From: Moniliella sp. 'wahieum'
Lineage: Eukaryota; Basidiomycota; Moniliellomycetes; Moniliellales; Moniliellaceae
NCBI GenBank assembly: GCA_003971905.1
Contig: RSEE01000034.1
Coordinates: forward strand, 372,001 to 436,000
Reading direction: 5' to 3'
DNA length: 64,000 nucleotides
In this document: piece by piece, positions 45,108 to 56,149 of the stretch
How positions within the stretch are numbered: the stretch's first letter is position 1
How the letters are laid out: every line of letters starts with the position of its first letter
The notes under the pieces: generated by a model
The model's database searches: none
Seen by the model: the letters and a program-made list of their open reading frames with translations, nothing else
What the model was told of the DNA's origin: nothing
Position numbers and translations under genes: made by a program

Positions 45108-46017
45108 CCAGCTGTGTTCTTTGTGGCCAAGCACACTCATATCCCTGCTCATCAGTAGTTTGTTGGTCTTAGTAACCACGTATCGGACCTCTTGAGGAAG
45201 AGCATTTCTGGCTGTTTCAAGTAGACCTAATCTGAGCAGCATCACCATTAAGTCCCATGACTTCGGCAACCAGGTGGTGAATTACCACTTTATAAGAGGT
45301 TGCGCCCGATGGCAGAACAGCGACCGTCACTAATCAGTGACCCTAGTGGCAGTCAATAAGAACGAGCTTGGGGTGCCAGCTTCCGTCAATTGCTCGTCCG
45401 TCGGCAACCCTCAACAAGTCCTCCCAATCCTCCCTGAAAGGTGGAGAGATGAGAACAAGCAGCCAGCCTACTTCAGCACCTTGATGCCGTAACACGGTCC
45501 TAAGAATGTTTTATGGAGCACGATGACTGACTGGCGGGTGTGGAGCAAAATGGGCACGTCGTGAATGGATGGCGCGCCGCAGAAATCAAACCGCATCTCG
45601 ATCATCAAGTGAAGAAAAGGACATGTGAGTGCAGGCACCCAGAACAAGCATGTGTGGATGCAGCCATGGGCTACACGCGCTGTCTATGCCAACACAGGCG
45701 GGTGCTGGCACAGATGGTGCTGTAACTGCACCCACCTCCTGATTAATCATGTCGATCGCTGAGCGCTGCTTGATCTGATGATCAGTGATCGATGACGTGG
45801 CGAAAGACTGATTGCTACGCACGGACACGTGGATGCACCAGTGCAGAAATGGTTCCAGTCTGACGTCAGCGGCACAACCCTATTGTAGCAGTGCCAGGCG
45901 CAGAATCATAATAACTTGCCGCAGCACTCAACCCTACTGCCGTGTCCGGCGCCCTGCCGAAAGGCTGAGCCACACCAGGCAGTCTCTCCACCACGAAGCC
46001 CCGCATAGCAGGAAGAG
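45108..46017. other. Spacer and 5' leader before RPL29
   Basis: 900 bp of moderate GC. It includes a perfect TGACGTCA (45861-45868) and, from about 45940, the probable RPL29 leader exon ending at 46017. Inverted repeats such as CAGTGACCCTAGTGGCAG lie at 45335-45355. No other gene was recognised. Confidence 0.45.
45861..45868. promoter_or_regulatory. TGACGTCA (CRE-type bZIP site) before RPL29
   Basis: A perfect 8-bp ATF/CREB site about 155 bp upstream of the RPL29 leader splice donor. Function is inferred from position. Confidence 0.4.
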
Positions 46018-46108
46018 GTAAGTTGGATTGGTCTGCCCTTGTGTCCCCACCCCGCCCCATTACCCCTGCCACTGGCTAACCTCTCTCCGTCGCACCTGCC
46101 ACAGGAAA

Positions 46109-46308
46109 ATGGCCAAGTCCAAGAACCACACCAATCACAACCAGTCGTCGAAGGCGCACCGCAACGGCATCAAGAAGCCCAAGTCGTCGCGGTACCCTTC
46201 GTCCGTGGTGTGGACCCAAAATTCATCCGCAACCAGCGCTTTGCTAAGCACGGCACCGAGAAGGCTCTCCGTGCCATCAAGGCTGCCAAGCATGCCAAGT
46301 CGGCCTAA
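46109..46308 (+). CDS. RPL29: 60S ribosomal protein eL29
   Basis: Small basic component of the large ribosomal subunit. [20 protein letters not shown] is an almost exact family start, then [11 protein letters not shown]. The rest, [20 protein letters not shown] and [13 protein letters not shown], is found one base out of frame. The span is 200 bp, one short of 67 codons including stop, so a single missing base near 46196-46203 accounts for the break. A 5'UTR intron (46018-46104; GTAAGT donor, GGCTAACC branch, CCACAG acceptor) ends five bases before the ATG, a common arrangement in fungal ribosomal protein genes. A frameshift in a tiny, highly expressed gene is the best evidence in this window for consensus error. 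Confidence 0.94.
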
Positions 46309-47608
46309 GCGCTATGATTGCGAAAAAGGGCGCTGGCTTGGCAGTGTGGGAAGCAAGAGACCTGTTTCATCTGGTTTGTTCTTGTAACCGGGGAGGCCAC
46401 TCCAATGTCTGGCTTGTAGCCTGCTCATCAGGCCATTCCTCCTAAGAGCAGGCAATGCCAATTTCCCCCTTTCTCATTGCCTTGCCGTCAAGGCACCCGC
46501 CCCCCACCTGTGCTGATGCACACTTCTATGCATATGGTGCACCCCCCCCCCCCTGTGTCGGCACACGGGCCTGCGTGCTTGGTAGCATTTCTCGTAGCTA
46601 CGTTGTCGTATGCAACACGCGAACCGCTGTACGGGCCTCATCCCTTTTTGGTTGAAGCTGCAGGAATTTTATAGTTGCTTCACCTGCAATCTCGGTCCTT
46701 GCGGAGGGATCAGAACCGTTGTCTGAAGCTCCTCAAAACCGCCATGAGGACCGGCACGATGCTTCGTACGGCAGTGGTGAGTGTTCGGATTGATGATGCT
46801 TTGGTCCACACCAACCTATGGTTCCTAGTTGCTTGAGGACAAGGCGAAGGCCAAGGTGGGTATATTTGGTTCCCCACCATGTCAGGCTTCTCATGCGACT
46901 GTATCTACTCCGAGATAGTCCATCATAAACGTTATGGGACGAATGTGGATGGGTTTACACATCTTTTCCCCTGTCCCACCGCTTATCATATTGTACGCAG
47001 TGAGGTGCTAAGGATTCGTTTGAACGCTCCCACAGTCGCGACACTGGGGTGGACTGCTGGCTGTCACTATGGTCGGAGTACGGCGAGGCGTATCTGTAAG
47101 TAAGATGTGGTACGGCAACGGGAGAGGTGCGGTGACATGCATATGGGAGAATCAGCATTGTGGGTTTTAGGCCCAAGGGAAGAATGTGCCAAGAGAGTGG
47201 TCACATGTCTACAGTAGTATGGTGGGAAATCAGACTGACGGTACTACCAACTTTTGCCTACTCAGCTGTTGCAAGGACTCATTTCACATCGATTCAAATG
47301 GGGAGACGAAACAAAAGCCATCACAAGCAGCAAGGGCCCCGTCAAAACGGCCGTAAACCTATCGGAGGGAGGGGGGAGGGGGGTAGCATCGGCAAGGCAG
47401 AGCGGGGGAAAAATATCGAGAGGGAACGGGGATCGGCATATCGGGGAATAGCTCCGTCCCCCACTGTCTGGTCGCACGAATGAGATAGTAACAGCAAGGA
47501 ACAGGATCGGAAGAACGAGCAAACATTCCGAGTAAAAAGGTGCAAGGAGAAGGGTGAGCAGGTTGAGGGTGGAGGTTGACAATGAAGATATTTGAAGACC
47601 AATCGTAA
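46309..47608. other. Convergent spacer RPL29 / Rck2-like kinase
   Basis: 1.3 kb of lower-GC 3' flanking DNA. A few open frames have no recognisable domain. No RNA gene was identified by eye. Confidence 0.45.
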
Positions 47609-49811
47609 TCAAGGAAAAGTAAAAGCCGGGGACAAATGCTCTTGGCGATGACAGGGTGACGAGGCGAGATAGGGAAGCAGTATGGTTAGATCACCGGACT
47701 GGGCACAGGGGAGACAGGGCGACGGGGCCCGGGTTAGGAAACAGTTTTGCTGCAATTTGCGTTCCCGGCTGCCCCGGCGGTCGCCCCGGTTGCGCAACAA
47801 GGTGGCATTGTTCATGTTGAGCTCAAAGCCACCCACCTTGGGCTTGGGGGCCGCAGCCAACCGCGAAGCTAGCGGGCCGGCCCCCTTGCGCGCCGTGGTG
47901 TGGGCCGCACGGAGCGAAAGCGCAGCTGGAGCCTCCGCCTCTTGGGCACGAACATGTCGCTGCTGTGCCAACACTTCCACCACCCCCGGCGGCAAGTTTT
48001 GCGTCTCATCTTCCTCTTCTTCCTCGTTAAGCTGGAGCAGTCCCTGCCATGCACTGGCTAACGCATTGCGATGGTATGCCTCCTCTTCCATCCGGTGCAC
48101 AGCATAGGATACATCGAACGCTTCCCGAAGCTGATGCACGCCGGGTGTGGTCAACCCCATCCCGGCTCGCGCCTGGCGGCTGGCAAGATTGTCCCGCCGT
48201 AACGCGTCAAGCAAGGGAGAATCAAGGGGTGGGGTGCGAGTCACGGGCGCCTGGAGAGATATGGCAGTGGGGACGCTGGGTTGCGGTGGGGCGGGCTGGG
48301 GCGCTGCCCGGATCCAAGGATGAGCGAGGAACTGATCAATCGTGTATCGCTGCCGCGGATCGACGGTGAGGAGATGCGAGATGAGATCTTTGGATGATGC
48401 CGAAATCTCGTCCCACCAAGGGGAAAGGAACGTGTATTGGCCCCGGGCCACTTTTTCTGTGAGGACTTGGATGCTTTCGTCGTAAAAGGGAGGAAACCAC
48501 AGAGGATGGTGTACAAGACACACCCAAGAGCCCACATATCAACACTTTTGTTGTAAAACTGATCCTTCACAATCTCTGGCGCCGTATAGCCTGCCGTGCC
48601 ACACGGCGTCTTGGTCGTGGACTCCCATACGATCTTGGACAAGCCAAAATCGGCAATCTTGACCTTACCAATCCCTCCGCCTCCCACACCCGGAAGAAAT
48701 TGACCCTCGTCCTCTTTTTCCTGGTCGTACGGTCGGGTGACTGGTTGTTTGGACGGGAGGAAAGGGATGGGCTCAAACAGAATGTTCTCAGGCTTGATGT
48801 CACGGTGAACGACGCCTGCCTCTTCGTGCATATACCGAATGGCCTCGGCCACCTGCACAATCACATGACGCGCCAAATCCTCAGAGAAATAGGTGAGACG
48901 GGCAATCTGATGGAACAGTTCGCCGCCACGGGCCAGCTCGAGGATCAAAAGTAATAGTCCTCCGATTCGCTAAACTCGAGAAGTCGGACGATGTTGTCGT
49001 GCTCGAGTCCCCTCATGATCTGCACTTCTTTCAGAATGTTGGCTCGCTACCGAGAGGGAATCAGTAGCAAAGGTCAGCCGATCCGTGCCAGAGGGACTGA
49101 ATGAGTACTGTTGAGTACTGAATGGCGGCGGGGGAAACGTGACATAGATCCACATACCTCGGTCGCCTTGTTCTTCTTGCGGAACTTGGGATTGAGCCGG
49201 TCTGAGCCCAGCGGTTGAGCTCGTACTTGCCAACCACCTTGATAGCGCATTCCATCCCAGTCTCCCGATGGGCCGCTTTGTACACATTACTAAATGCGCC
49301 GTCGCCCATCTTGTCCAGCAGAGCATAACGTTCGGTCAATCCCTCGTACTCGGGCATACCAGCTTGAGACTTGGCTGCGCGCTCTTGTCGCTCCTGCTCG
49401 ACCAGTTGTTCCGCCACGTCGCGGTGGCGGTTGCGCGGCTGCGTGTCCTGGGCAAGAGTAGGAGTGGAACCCGGGAGGGGGGACAGACCATCATCGGATT
49501 TGAGCAGGGATTGGCTCACTAGCGGAGTCTGGTCGATTGTGTGCTTCGAACGATCGGCTGCCGTTGTGAAAAGCTCAGGTTGCAAGTCTGGAGCCAAAGC
49601 ACCGACCTCGACAAAGTCGAGGCTGGCATCGCGCATGGCAGGGACGAAAACAGTGGGCTCCTACCAGAGGTGGAGGTTGGCATGCCGGGTTAGTGTACTG
49701 CGAGTAAAGCAACCCGATGAAGGGGAAGGAGACGCACTTGGCGGGACAGCTGGAGTCAGCGGCTTTGCCGTGGCGAATGAAGTTGCGGAACTGTTCGAGC
49801 ACGACGGGCAT
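47609..49811 (-). CDS. Rck2/Srk1-type MAPK-activated protein kinase (CaMK group)
   Basis: Stress-signalling kinase usually activated by the Hog1/Sty1 MAPK. A first short exon (from 49811: MPVVLEQFRNFIRHGKAADS) resembles the start of this family; an intron then leads into MRDASLDFVEVG. The kinase domain has YALLDKMGDGAFSNVYKAAH with the glycine loop, ECAIKVV with the ATP lysine, VVHRDIKPENILFEP, KIADFGLSKIVW, TPCGTAGYTAPEIVKDQFYN and [20 protein letters not shown]. An insert rich in Asp/Glu/Gly separates the catalytic and DFG loops. After the domain come QYTFLSPWWDEIS, RYTIDQFLAHPWI and the typical tail GFELNMNNATLLRNRGD. Introns interrupt near 49160-49050 and after exon 1. The frame breaks near 49210 and 48500, and probably before the given stop. 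The C-terminal end is approximate. Confidence 0.85.
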
Positions 49812-50564
49812 CGTCGCTGGCACCCGGTGGGAAAGAGAAAACTGATAAGAGATGGTGGCGGTGCTGGATGGGAAGTTGGGGCTGTCACGAGAGTGAATGG
49901 GGGTCGGAGGGGGGTTGGGACGGTTGGGATGCCCTGGGATCACTAGTAAGATCACTCGATTACGTCTCAGAAAAGATCTCAGGTTGCGTCGTGCATGATA
50001 TAGGTGTATCATTATGATGGCAATGGATTTGTAGCAGGTATGCCAACACAGCTATAATAGCTTCACGATCTGAGTGCTGCTTCCAGCTGCTGCCCACAAG
50101 CCCGCGCGGCTTCAACGTGGACCTGCCTAATGGGACTGACCGGTGAGGGCAGGTACGAGCTGGTACAGCCTTTTTCCATTGCACTTGGCTGCGACGATTC
50201 CTATAGCTACTGCTGCGTAAGTTGCATTGCAGCCATACATAGACCTAGCTCGAGACCCACATCCGTGTATCATCTCCAGCCTGTCAGGCAGCCGACCATG
50301 ATGCATGATGCAGCTATCAGACATTCTCGATGGCCAATAGATCGCGAGGCTCGATCGGCACCGTCGTATGATGCGTGCGCTATCGCATCATCGGCCTCAT
50401 CCATCCACCGTTTATTGGGTCATAGCCATTGCACGCGTCACGCGTCAAGCTTCAAGCTCTTCAAGCTCTTCAAGGTGAACCACCCGTGGGCGATAGGCTC
50501 TCGATGGTCTTCCATGCACCATGGCAGATGCGGAGCGGCTGATGCACCGGTTGAGCGCTGATAT
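49812..50564. other. Spacer upstream of the Rck2-like kinase
   Basis: Contains CATGATGCATGATGCAG (50297-50313) and TCAAGCTTCAAGCTCTTCAAG (50447-50467). Frames are short. No gene was recognised. Confidence 0.45.
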
Positions 50565-51016
50565 TCATATAGGTAGTACACAAAGATATACATAGTTGAA
50601 CGTTTGATGCATTGATGCCGCTCTCAGTGCACGTTGCACCCTGCTGGTCTCCGTCACAACGCCACTCTCCTCCGTCCCTACTTGGGAACTGAACTTAGCC
50701 TCTGAGATCTGAATCCACCCCGGCGTCATATCCATATCCCCGCCCAAGCTGCGCCTGCTGATCCCCGCGTCCGAATCGACGAGAGAGAGAGATGGCTTTG
50801 GTTTCTTTCGTTTAGCTGTGGCGTTTTCTCTCTCCCTATTATCTGCGGTGTCCACCCCTCCGAGATCGGCTAGGCTCGGGTGCTTTGCCACCTGCCGCCG
50901 TAACATATCGACATGCTCGACGTCTCGCTGGTATGGGCGCTCAGGCTGAGCTCAGCATTGGACCCGTCGGACCCCATCGTTACCACGCTCTGCCAAGGCG
51001 TTCGGATGCGAACCAT
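50565..51016 (-). CDS. Possible small hypothetical protein
   Basis: Weak candidate. A minus-strand frame gives MLRRQVAKHPSLADLGGVD, then NATAKRKKPKPSLSLVD, GGDMDMTPGWIQISEAKF and ETSRVQRALRAASMHQ to TGA at 50565. A different frame upstream starts MVRIRTPWQSVVTMGSDGS at 51016, so one frame change is needed to connect them. Composition looks coding rather than random, but I recognise no family. It could be a shadow of spacer DNA. Confidence 0.3.
50945..50956. promoter_or_regulatory. Perfect palindrome GCTGAGCTCAGC
   Basis: Third exact copy in the window, inside the weak small-protein candidate and about 730 bp before TAD1. Its position argues that this stretch may be regulatory rather than coding. 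Confidence 0.35.
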
Positions 51017-51163
51017 GATCGATGATTGATGATCGATGTATAACGATATCTTCAGAGCCCAGACTTGCTTTTGTCCTTCAGGCCTTCGATTGGCCAGGCC
51101 GAGGCCCACAGGGTTTCGAGTGCGACTGCCACGGGTGCGAGTGCCACTGGATCCTGTGTACAC

Positions 51164-51683
51164 GACTGAGTCCGTCGGATCCTCGACAGGCTTGAACTTT
51201 GAAGCTTAAAGCTTGAAGCTTGAAGCTGGACCCCGGCGACCGGTGAGCATCGACCATTTTTTCACAGGAGGCACCATAGGACGCGGGCTGAGTGCTTGCT
51301 TGCTCAGGCGTTCAGGCTGAGCCAGGGTGGTGTGGATGGGGCCGCATCGAGCATCGGTCCAAGGCTATGCAAGCCGAGGGTGGAGGCGGAGGGGTGGGCT
51401 CCTTTTCGTAGTTGGTGCAGATGGCTGGGGCCATCGAGCACCATGCATCATGCACCAGGGATGCGATTGATGCATGACTGCCCCCATGCATGCTAGGGTT
51501 CGCCCATTGCACCGGGTCGGCAGAAGCAGCCCGCGTGGGTTGCAGCTGCAAGCTCCAAGCGGCCCCGAGTGAGTGCCAGGGCAGGTGAAGCGCAAGCCAA
51601 GCGCACCGCGGCGTGCTTCGCTTCCATCGCGACTGGCGATCGGCGCGTGGCTCGTGAGTACTGAGTTCGGAGGGTGGGTGGGA
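51164..51683. other. Spacer before TAD1
   Basis: Contains a TTGAAGC heptamer array (51193-51226) and ATGCATCATGCAC / TGATGCATGACTG palindromes (51441-51490). The first TAD1 exon, if there is one, should lie here. Confidence 0.45.
51193..51226. repeat. Heptamer tandem repeat (TTGAAGC)n
   Basis: About four units of TTGAAGC with TTAAAGC and TTTGAAGC variants. The same repeat occurs at 58272-58296 and 58797-58823. Confidence 0.8.
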
Positions 51684-52982
51684 TGCGGATGCGGTGGCGC
51701 GTGCGTGCACACGGGCGTATGCGGCGTTGCCCCGCGGTCGGGCAAGCCGGTGCAGACGGCGCAGCAGCGCCAGTGGACCGTCTTGGCCGGCGCTGTGCTA
51801 TCGTGGGCTGTGCCGCCGCCGCCTGGTCAGCCTGGCACAGACGAGCGGGAGTACGAGTACTGCGTGGTGAGTCTGGCGACCGGGGTCAAGTGTCTGCCGT
51901 TTGCGCTGGTGGGCGCACACGGGGACGTGGTGCACGACCAGCATGCGGAAGTGCTGGTGCGCCGCGGGCTGCGCCGCTGGTTCCTGCGCCAACTCTTGGC
52001 GGACACGGGGCAAGGCCCGGCACCCCTCCAGCCCCACCTGCCCTACCCTGTCTTTTGCCCGGTCCAGCAGGCCCACCAAGGCCCGCCCGCGTGGCACTGG
52101 AACGACGCGTACCAACTGAGCTTGTACGTGTCGCGGGTCCCGTGTGGCGCCGCGTCGGCGGCGCTGTTGCCCTCGGACGAACTGACGCCTGCTGCCTCCG
52201 AGCTCGGTTTGCCGCCCAGCCCCAGCCCCACAATCTCCACCTCCACCTCTACCACCGGTTCCCCTGGCGGCTCCGCCGTCGTGCGCGGCCGGACGGACCT
52301 GACGCAGCGCGACTCGGTGCGGACCAAGCCGGGCCGGACCGATGCGCCCGTGGCGAGCAGCATGTCGTGTTCCGACAAGCTGACGCTGTGGAACGTGGGG
52401 GTGTGCAGGGCAGTTTGCTGGCTGGGCTGGTACCGCAGCCGGTGCGGTACGCGCACCTGGTCATTGGTCTCGATGGCATGCGCGACGATGCAGACAGCCA
52501 GGCGGCGCTGGTGCAGCAGGTTACTCGGGCCATCGTAGTGCGCACCTCTGCCTTGCCCGCCGCCGGGCCGCCCGTGCAGGTGCACAGTACCGCCCACCCG
52601 TTTGTGCATGCGCACGACGCTGTGGTGACGTGCGCCGGCGGTCCCGTGCTGGCGTGTGCCGATGCGCTCAGTTTCGTGCCCGGGGGGGGGTGACCAAGCT
52701 GTCCCCGCTCGGGCTCAAAGCCGGTGCGCCAGCCAGCGCGCCGACGGCGGCGTGGGTGCCGTACGGGCGCAGGCGCGCAGCCCGCTGTGCAAAGCCGCGT
52801 GGTACACCGAGTTTGTTAGCTGTGTCCAGCGCTTGCCTGGGCCCAACGCGCCTCCCTGTCCTGCGGCGGGGGAAACCTATGGCCAAGCCAAGCACGCTGG
52901 TGCCAGTGCCGCCTACCGCGCGCCAAGGCTCGCGTCCGCGGCTCGGATGCGAGTGGCGTCGCGGCCTTACGCGCATTTTTGA
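51684..52982 (+). CDS. TAD1: tRNA-specific adenosine deaminase TAD1/ADAT1
   Basis: Converts adenosine 37 of eukaryotic tRNA-Ala to inosine. Family blocks appear in order: RSGKPVQTAQQRQWTVLAGAVL, then YCVVSLATGVKCLP, the active-site DQHAEVLVRRGLRRWFL (zinc His and catalytic Glu), SLYVSRVPCGAAS (zinc Cys; the family usually reads PCGDAS, so Asp is Ala here), a Ser/Thr-rich insert, GRTDAPVASSMSCSDKLTLW (second zinc Cys), and GVQGSLLAGLVPQPVRYAHL. The C-terminus, one frame over, is SPLCKAAWYTEFVSCVQRLP to ASRPYAHF. Frames break near 51735, 52400 (a G run) and 52685 (a G run). No Met in the right frame precedes the first block, so the start is approximate and an upstream exon is likely. Confidence 0.86.
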
Positions 52983-53860
52983 TCATGCACAACGTGCCCC
53001 TCCACCTTGGCCTCGGCACTTGGCCCACCCCCCGACCCCCGTACCCGTACCCGTGCCTGCTGCCCAGTCGGCGCCCTTGGCTGGCTGGCTCGTCACGGGC
53101 CCGTGTGCGAGTCGTTTCCGCTCTAACGGCCGTCCTGGCTCCTGCGCATCGCGGTGCTGCGGTAGCTCGCTGGCGGAGGCCGAGCGAGGTTGAACCGGCA
53201 GCGTGCGGGGGTGAGGGCATCCTCGGGGTGCGCCGAGGTCGAGGCGCAAGGACGCAGATTGCTGATCCGGGGGGCGGGGATAACGCTTGCAGGAGGCGTG
53301 CACGGCCTCGTTGCGTAGGTTGACACTAGCCCAAGCAACTTGGCCTACCTTGGCCTACACACGCCAGGCCGGTGCCATGCTCACCCTTCTCCCCTCACAT
53401 CTTTATGTACTTTACGCTGCTACGCTACTGTGGGGGGTAGGCTACAGCAATCTCCGACGCAGTGCCACGCGGTGGCCATTCGATGCGAGCACGCAACGAT
53501 GCGCGCTGCCGGCCATCCACGCTAGTGGGGGGAGGCAAGGGAGGGGAGAACCGAACCGAACTAAAGTGAACGACTATAGGGCGCGATGCAGACAAGAAAC
53601 AAGAATGACGTGGGGAAACGAGCGAGCCAATGCGGTAGGGAGGAAGAACAGGCAGAAATGATAGATGTACATCCGAGTCCAAAGAGAGATGTGCGTGGTG
53701 ACAAGGAGGAAAGAGAGAGGGGGCGGGGGGGAGGGCAAGAGAGAGTCAAAGGAGGGCAAGCGAAAGACAGGGAGACAGAGAGAGAGGGGGTGGGGGGGGG
53801 GGGGGAAGAAAGAGAAAGAAAGAGAAAGAGAGGTCCGGGGGAGACGCGACTAGGCAGTTG
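52983..53860. other. Convergent spacer TAD1 / repeat protein
   Basis: 880 bp of 3' flanking DNA. Positions 53690-53850 are a long purine tract of GAGA/GGGG units, which gives artificial Arg/Glu-rich frames. Confidence 0.5.
53690..53850 (+). repeat. Purine (GA)n/(G)n tract
   Basis: 160 bp almost wholly A and G on the plus strand, with G runs of up to eleven. Such mirror-like purine tracts can form triplexes and are prone to sequencing error. Confidence 0.8.
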
Positions 53861-56149
53861 TCACGCAGCCACGTTGGCCATCTCAACCGCGTACTCGCAC
53901 CGGCGCTGCTGGGGGCTGGACGGACGCGAATGGCGCGGGGTAAGCGTGCCCGATCCCGAGGGGGAAGGGGAGCCCGCTGAAACGGTCGCCAGCGGGAGAG
54001 TGACGGGAGATACTGCGCCACTGGACGAGGCAGAGGAGGAGATGGACATGGACATGGGCAGCGGCAACGCCACGCTCGAGGGCGAAGCAGGGGCAGGCGC
54101 AGGCGCGGGCGCGGGGGCCGAAGGCGCACCCAGTCCCCGTGGACGGCACAGGCGCCCTAGAGAGCTGGGATGGCGCGAGAGCGCATCTCGATACCCACTT
54201 CGCGAAGCGCGCAGGCGGGGCGCTTCGCACGTCCCTTCCCCGTCGGCCTTGGTCGTAGTCCAGCTAGGGGGATGCGAAAGGGGTGGGTCCGTGTCGGTAG
54301 GAGAGGAGGGCTGGGAGGAAGAAGACGTGGCGGTAGATGTAGAGGTGGACCCAATGGGCACTAGGCCCAAGCCGCCAAATGCGCGAAACTTGGCTGGTGA
54401 CAGGGTCGTTGTTGAGATGGTCCCTGACGTACATACCGGGGCGATCAAGACAGGAACCTTGGCCTCCTCGTTCCGACCGGGCGCAAGGGACGATGCCGAG
54501 GGCTTCGGGCACGGCTGAGGCTGCCGACGGTCCGGATGCCATGCAGCCCGGCCGACGGCAGCGACGGCTGGGGATCCAGCACGTTGGCCGCCAGCAGCGT
54601 GCGACCTTTCGTCGCGAGGGGGGTGGAATGCCAGCGCCCTGCGGGATGGACAGCGGGTGCAAGTTGAGTGTCGGTCGGGAAAGGGGAGGAGAACGGGTTG
54701 AGCTCGAGGAACGAGGGGAGGAGGAGGAGCTGGCGCGATGAGGGGACAGGGGGGGAGCTAAGCTTACCCGCGCGCGAAAAGGCAGAGAGAGGATCTTCCT
54801 GGGTCCAGGGAGGCGCTGGCTGGCTTGGGCTGGACCCACGCGAGTCGGGGGGGAGGAGGGAGCGGGCACGGTGACCCATGCGAAAAATAGGACAGCGGGT
54901 CTTCCCCTGCGGGCGGGGAGGAAGAGGTGGGTGACAACTCGACACGGGGGATCGGTCCACACACGGACAAACGCGACGGGGAAGGATGCAAACTCAACCT
55001 GTCTGAGCCGCTTGGGCTGCGAGGGGACGAAGAAGGCAAGGGGCGAAGAGAGACGGCCGGCATGGGAAAATGCCGCGAGCGGATCCTGCGTTGGTGGCGC
55101 TGGACAACGCATGTGCGGCTGAACAGACGCATGGCAAGGCAACAAGTTAGACTGTTGTACCTGCGGGGAGAGTTTGCCCCCCTGGGAGAACGCAAAGAAA
55201 GGATCCTGTTGTGGATCGGGCTGCTGGGCGGGGCTGCTACTGCCTGGTTCGGAATCCATTCCCGTGTCCCCCGAAGAGACGTAGGGAGAGGTACTGGCGT
55301 CGTCATCGGGGCCCAAGAGCGAATGCACCTTGCGCCGCGAAGGAGGCGGTACAGCGTCCCCTATCCTTCCGGCCCGAATGACCGACAGTGCGGAAAGGTG
55401 CCGCAGCGCCGTCTCGGGCGGAGAGGAGCACGGTTGTTCCAGGGCCGTCTCCACTGGCGACCTCTGTCCCGAATGGTCGGGGGAGTGGGCAGGGGTATGT
55501 GCCGGCGTAGGGGCATCCCGATGCCCCGGTCCATCGAGCCCAGCTTGCCCCGCGCACGACCGACAAGGCCGACAGATGACGCAAGAGTGGTCGGGGGACT
55601 GCTCGGACGAAGACCGGGAGGTGGATTCTTCGCCACCAGAGGGGAAGAGCGAAGCTGGGCCAAGCTCGTTCGGGGCTGCTAGTGCCAAAGCCCGGACTGA
55701 GCCCCAGGCCGAACTGGGAGCCGAGACCCGTGGCGAGGGTGGCGCCGGTGGGGCTCATGGCTCCCGGGAGCGGGCGGCGGTCGTACGACTGGGGCGAGTA
55801 CGTGACGCCGACGGTGGTGGGCGCGCGGCAAAGTGGACGGTGCGGATGACACAAGAGGCGGGGGTGGGGTGGACCGCAGGAGCTGCCGGGGGGGGGGGGG
55901 TGTGGGGGATGGGCATGGGCATGGGCGTAGGCGTGGGCATGGGCGCGGCGGAGGATGGAGCGAGGGAGACGTCGGGGTGGGGTGGGTGGAGGCAGAAGAG
56001 GGGCAGCGCCCACTCGCTGTCGGCGGTGTCGTCGGGGTGGTCTGGGTCGTCGGAGGGGTCGGAGGGGTCGTCGGGCGGCGGGCGAGGGCGAGGGCCGGGG
56101 GCGGGGGGGCGGGGGCGGCGGCGGCGGGCGCGGGGGCGTCCGTGGCCAT
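53861..56149 (-). CDS. Disordered Pro/Ser-rich protein with DPLxxFSxxGKLS repeats
   Basis: Unrecognised protein. A likely start is MATDAPAPAAAAPAPPPPAL at 56149. The N-terminal third is Pro/Ala/Thr-rich. The middle has LRHLSALSVIRAGRIGDAVP and PPSRRKVHSLLGPDDDAS. Then at least four copies of a short motif occur in three frames between about 55195 and 54750: DPFFAFSQGGKLS, DPLAAFSHAGRLSS, DPLSYFSHGS and DPLSAFSRAGKLSS. The C-terminus is Ser-rich and ends QQRRCEYAVEMANVAA with TGA at 53861. The repeat spacing and persistence across frames argue for a real gene carrying several frame breaks in GC-rich DNA. The motif looks like a docking or phosphosite peptide; this is inference. One gene or two cannot be decided from sequence alone. 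Confidence 0.5.

Noticed and set aside
53586-54518. Plus-strand Arg/Glu/Gly-rich frame
   Set aside because: Translation of a purine tract and the antisense of the repeat protein.
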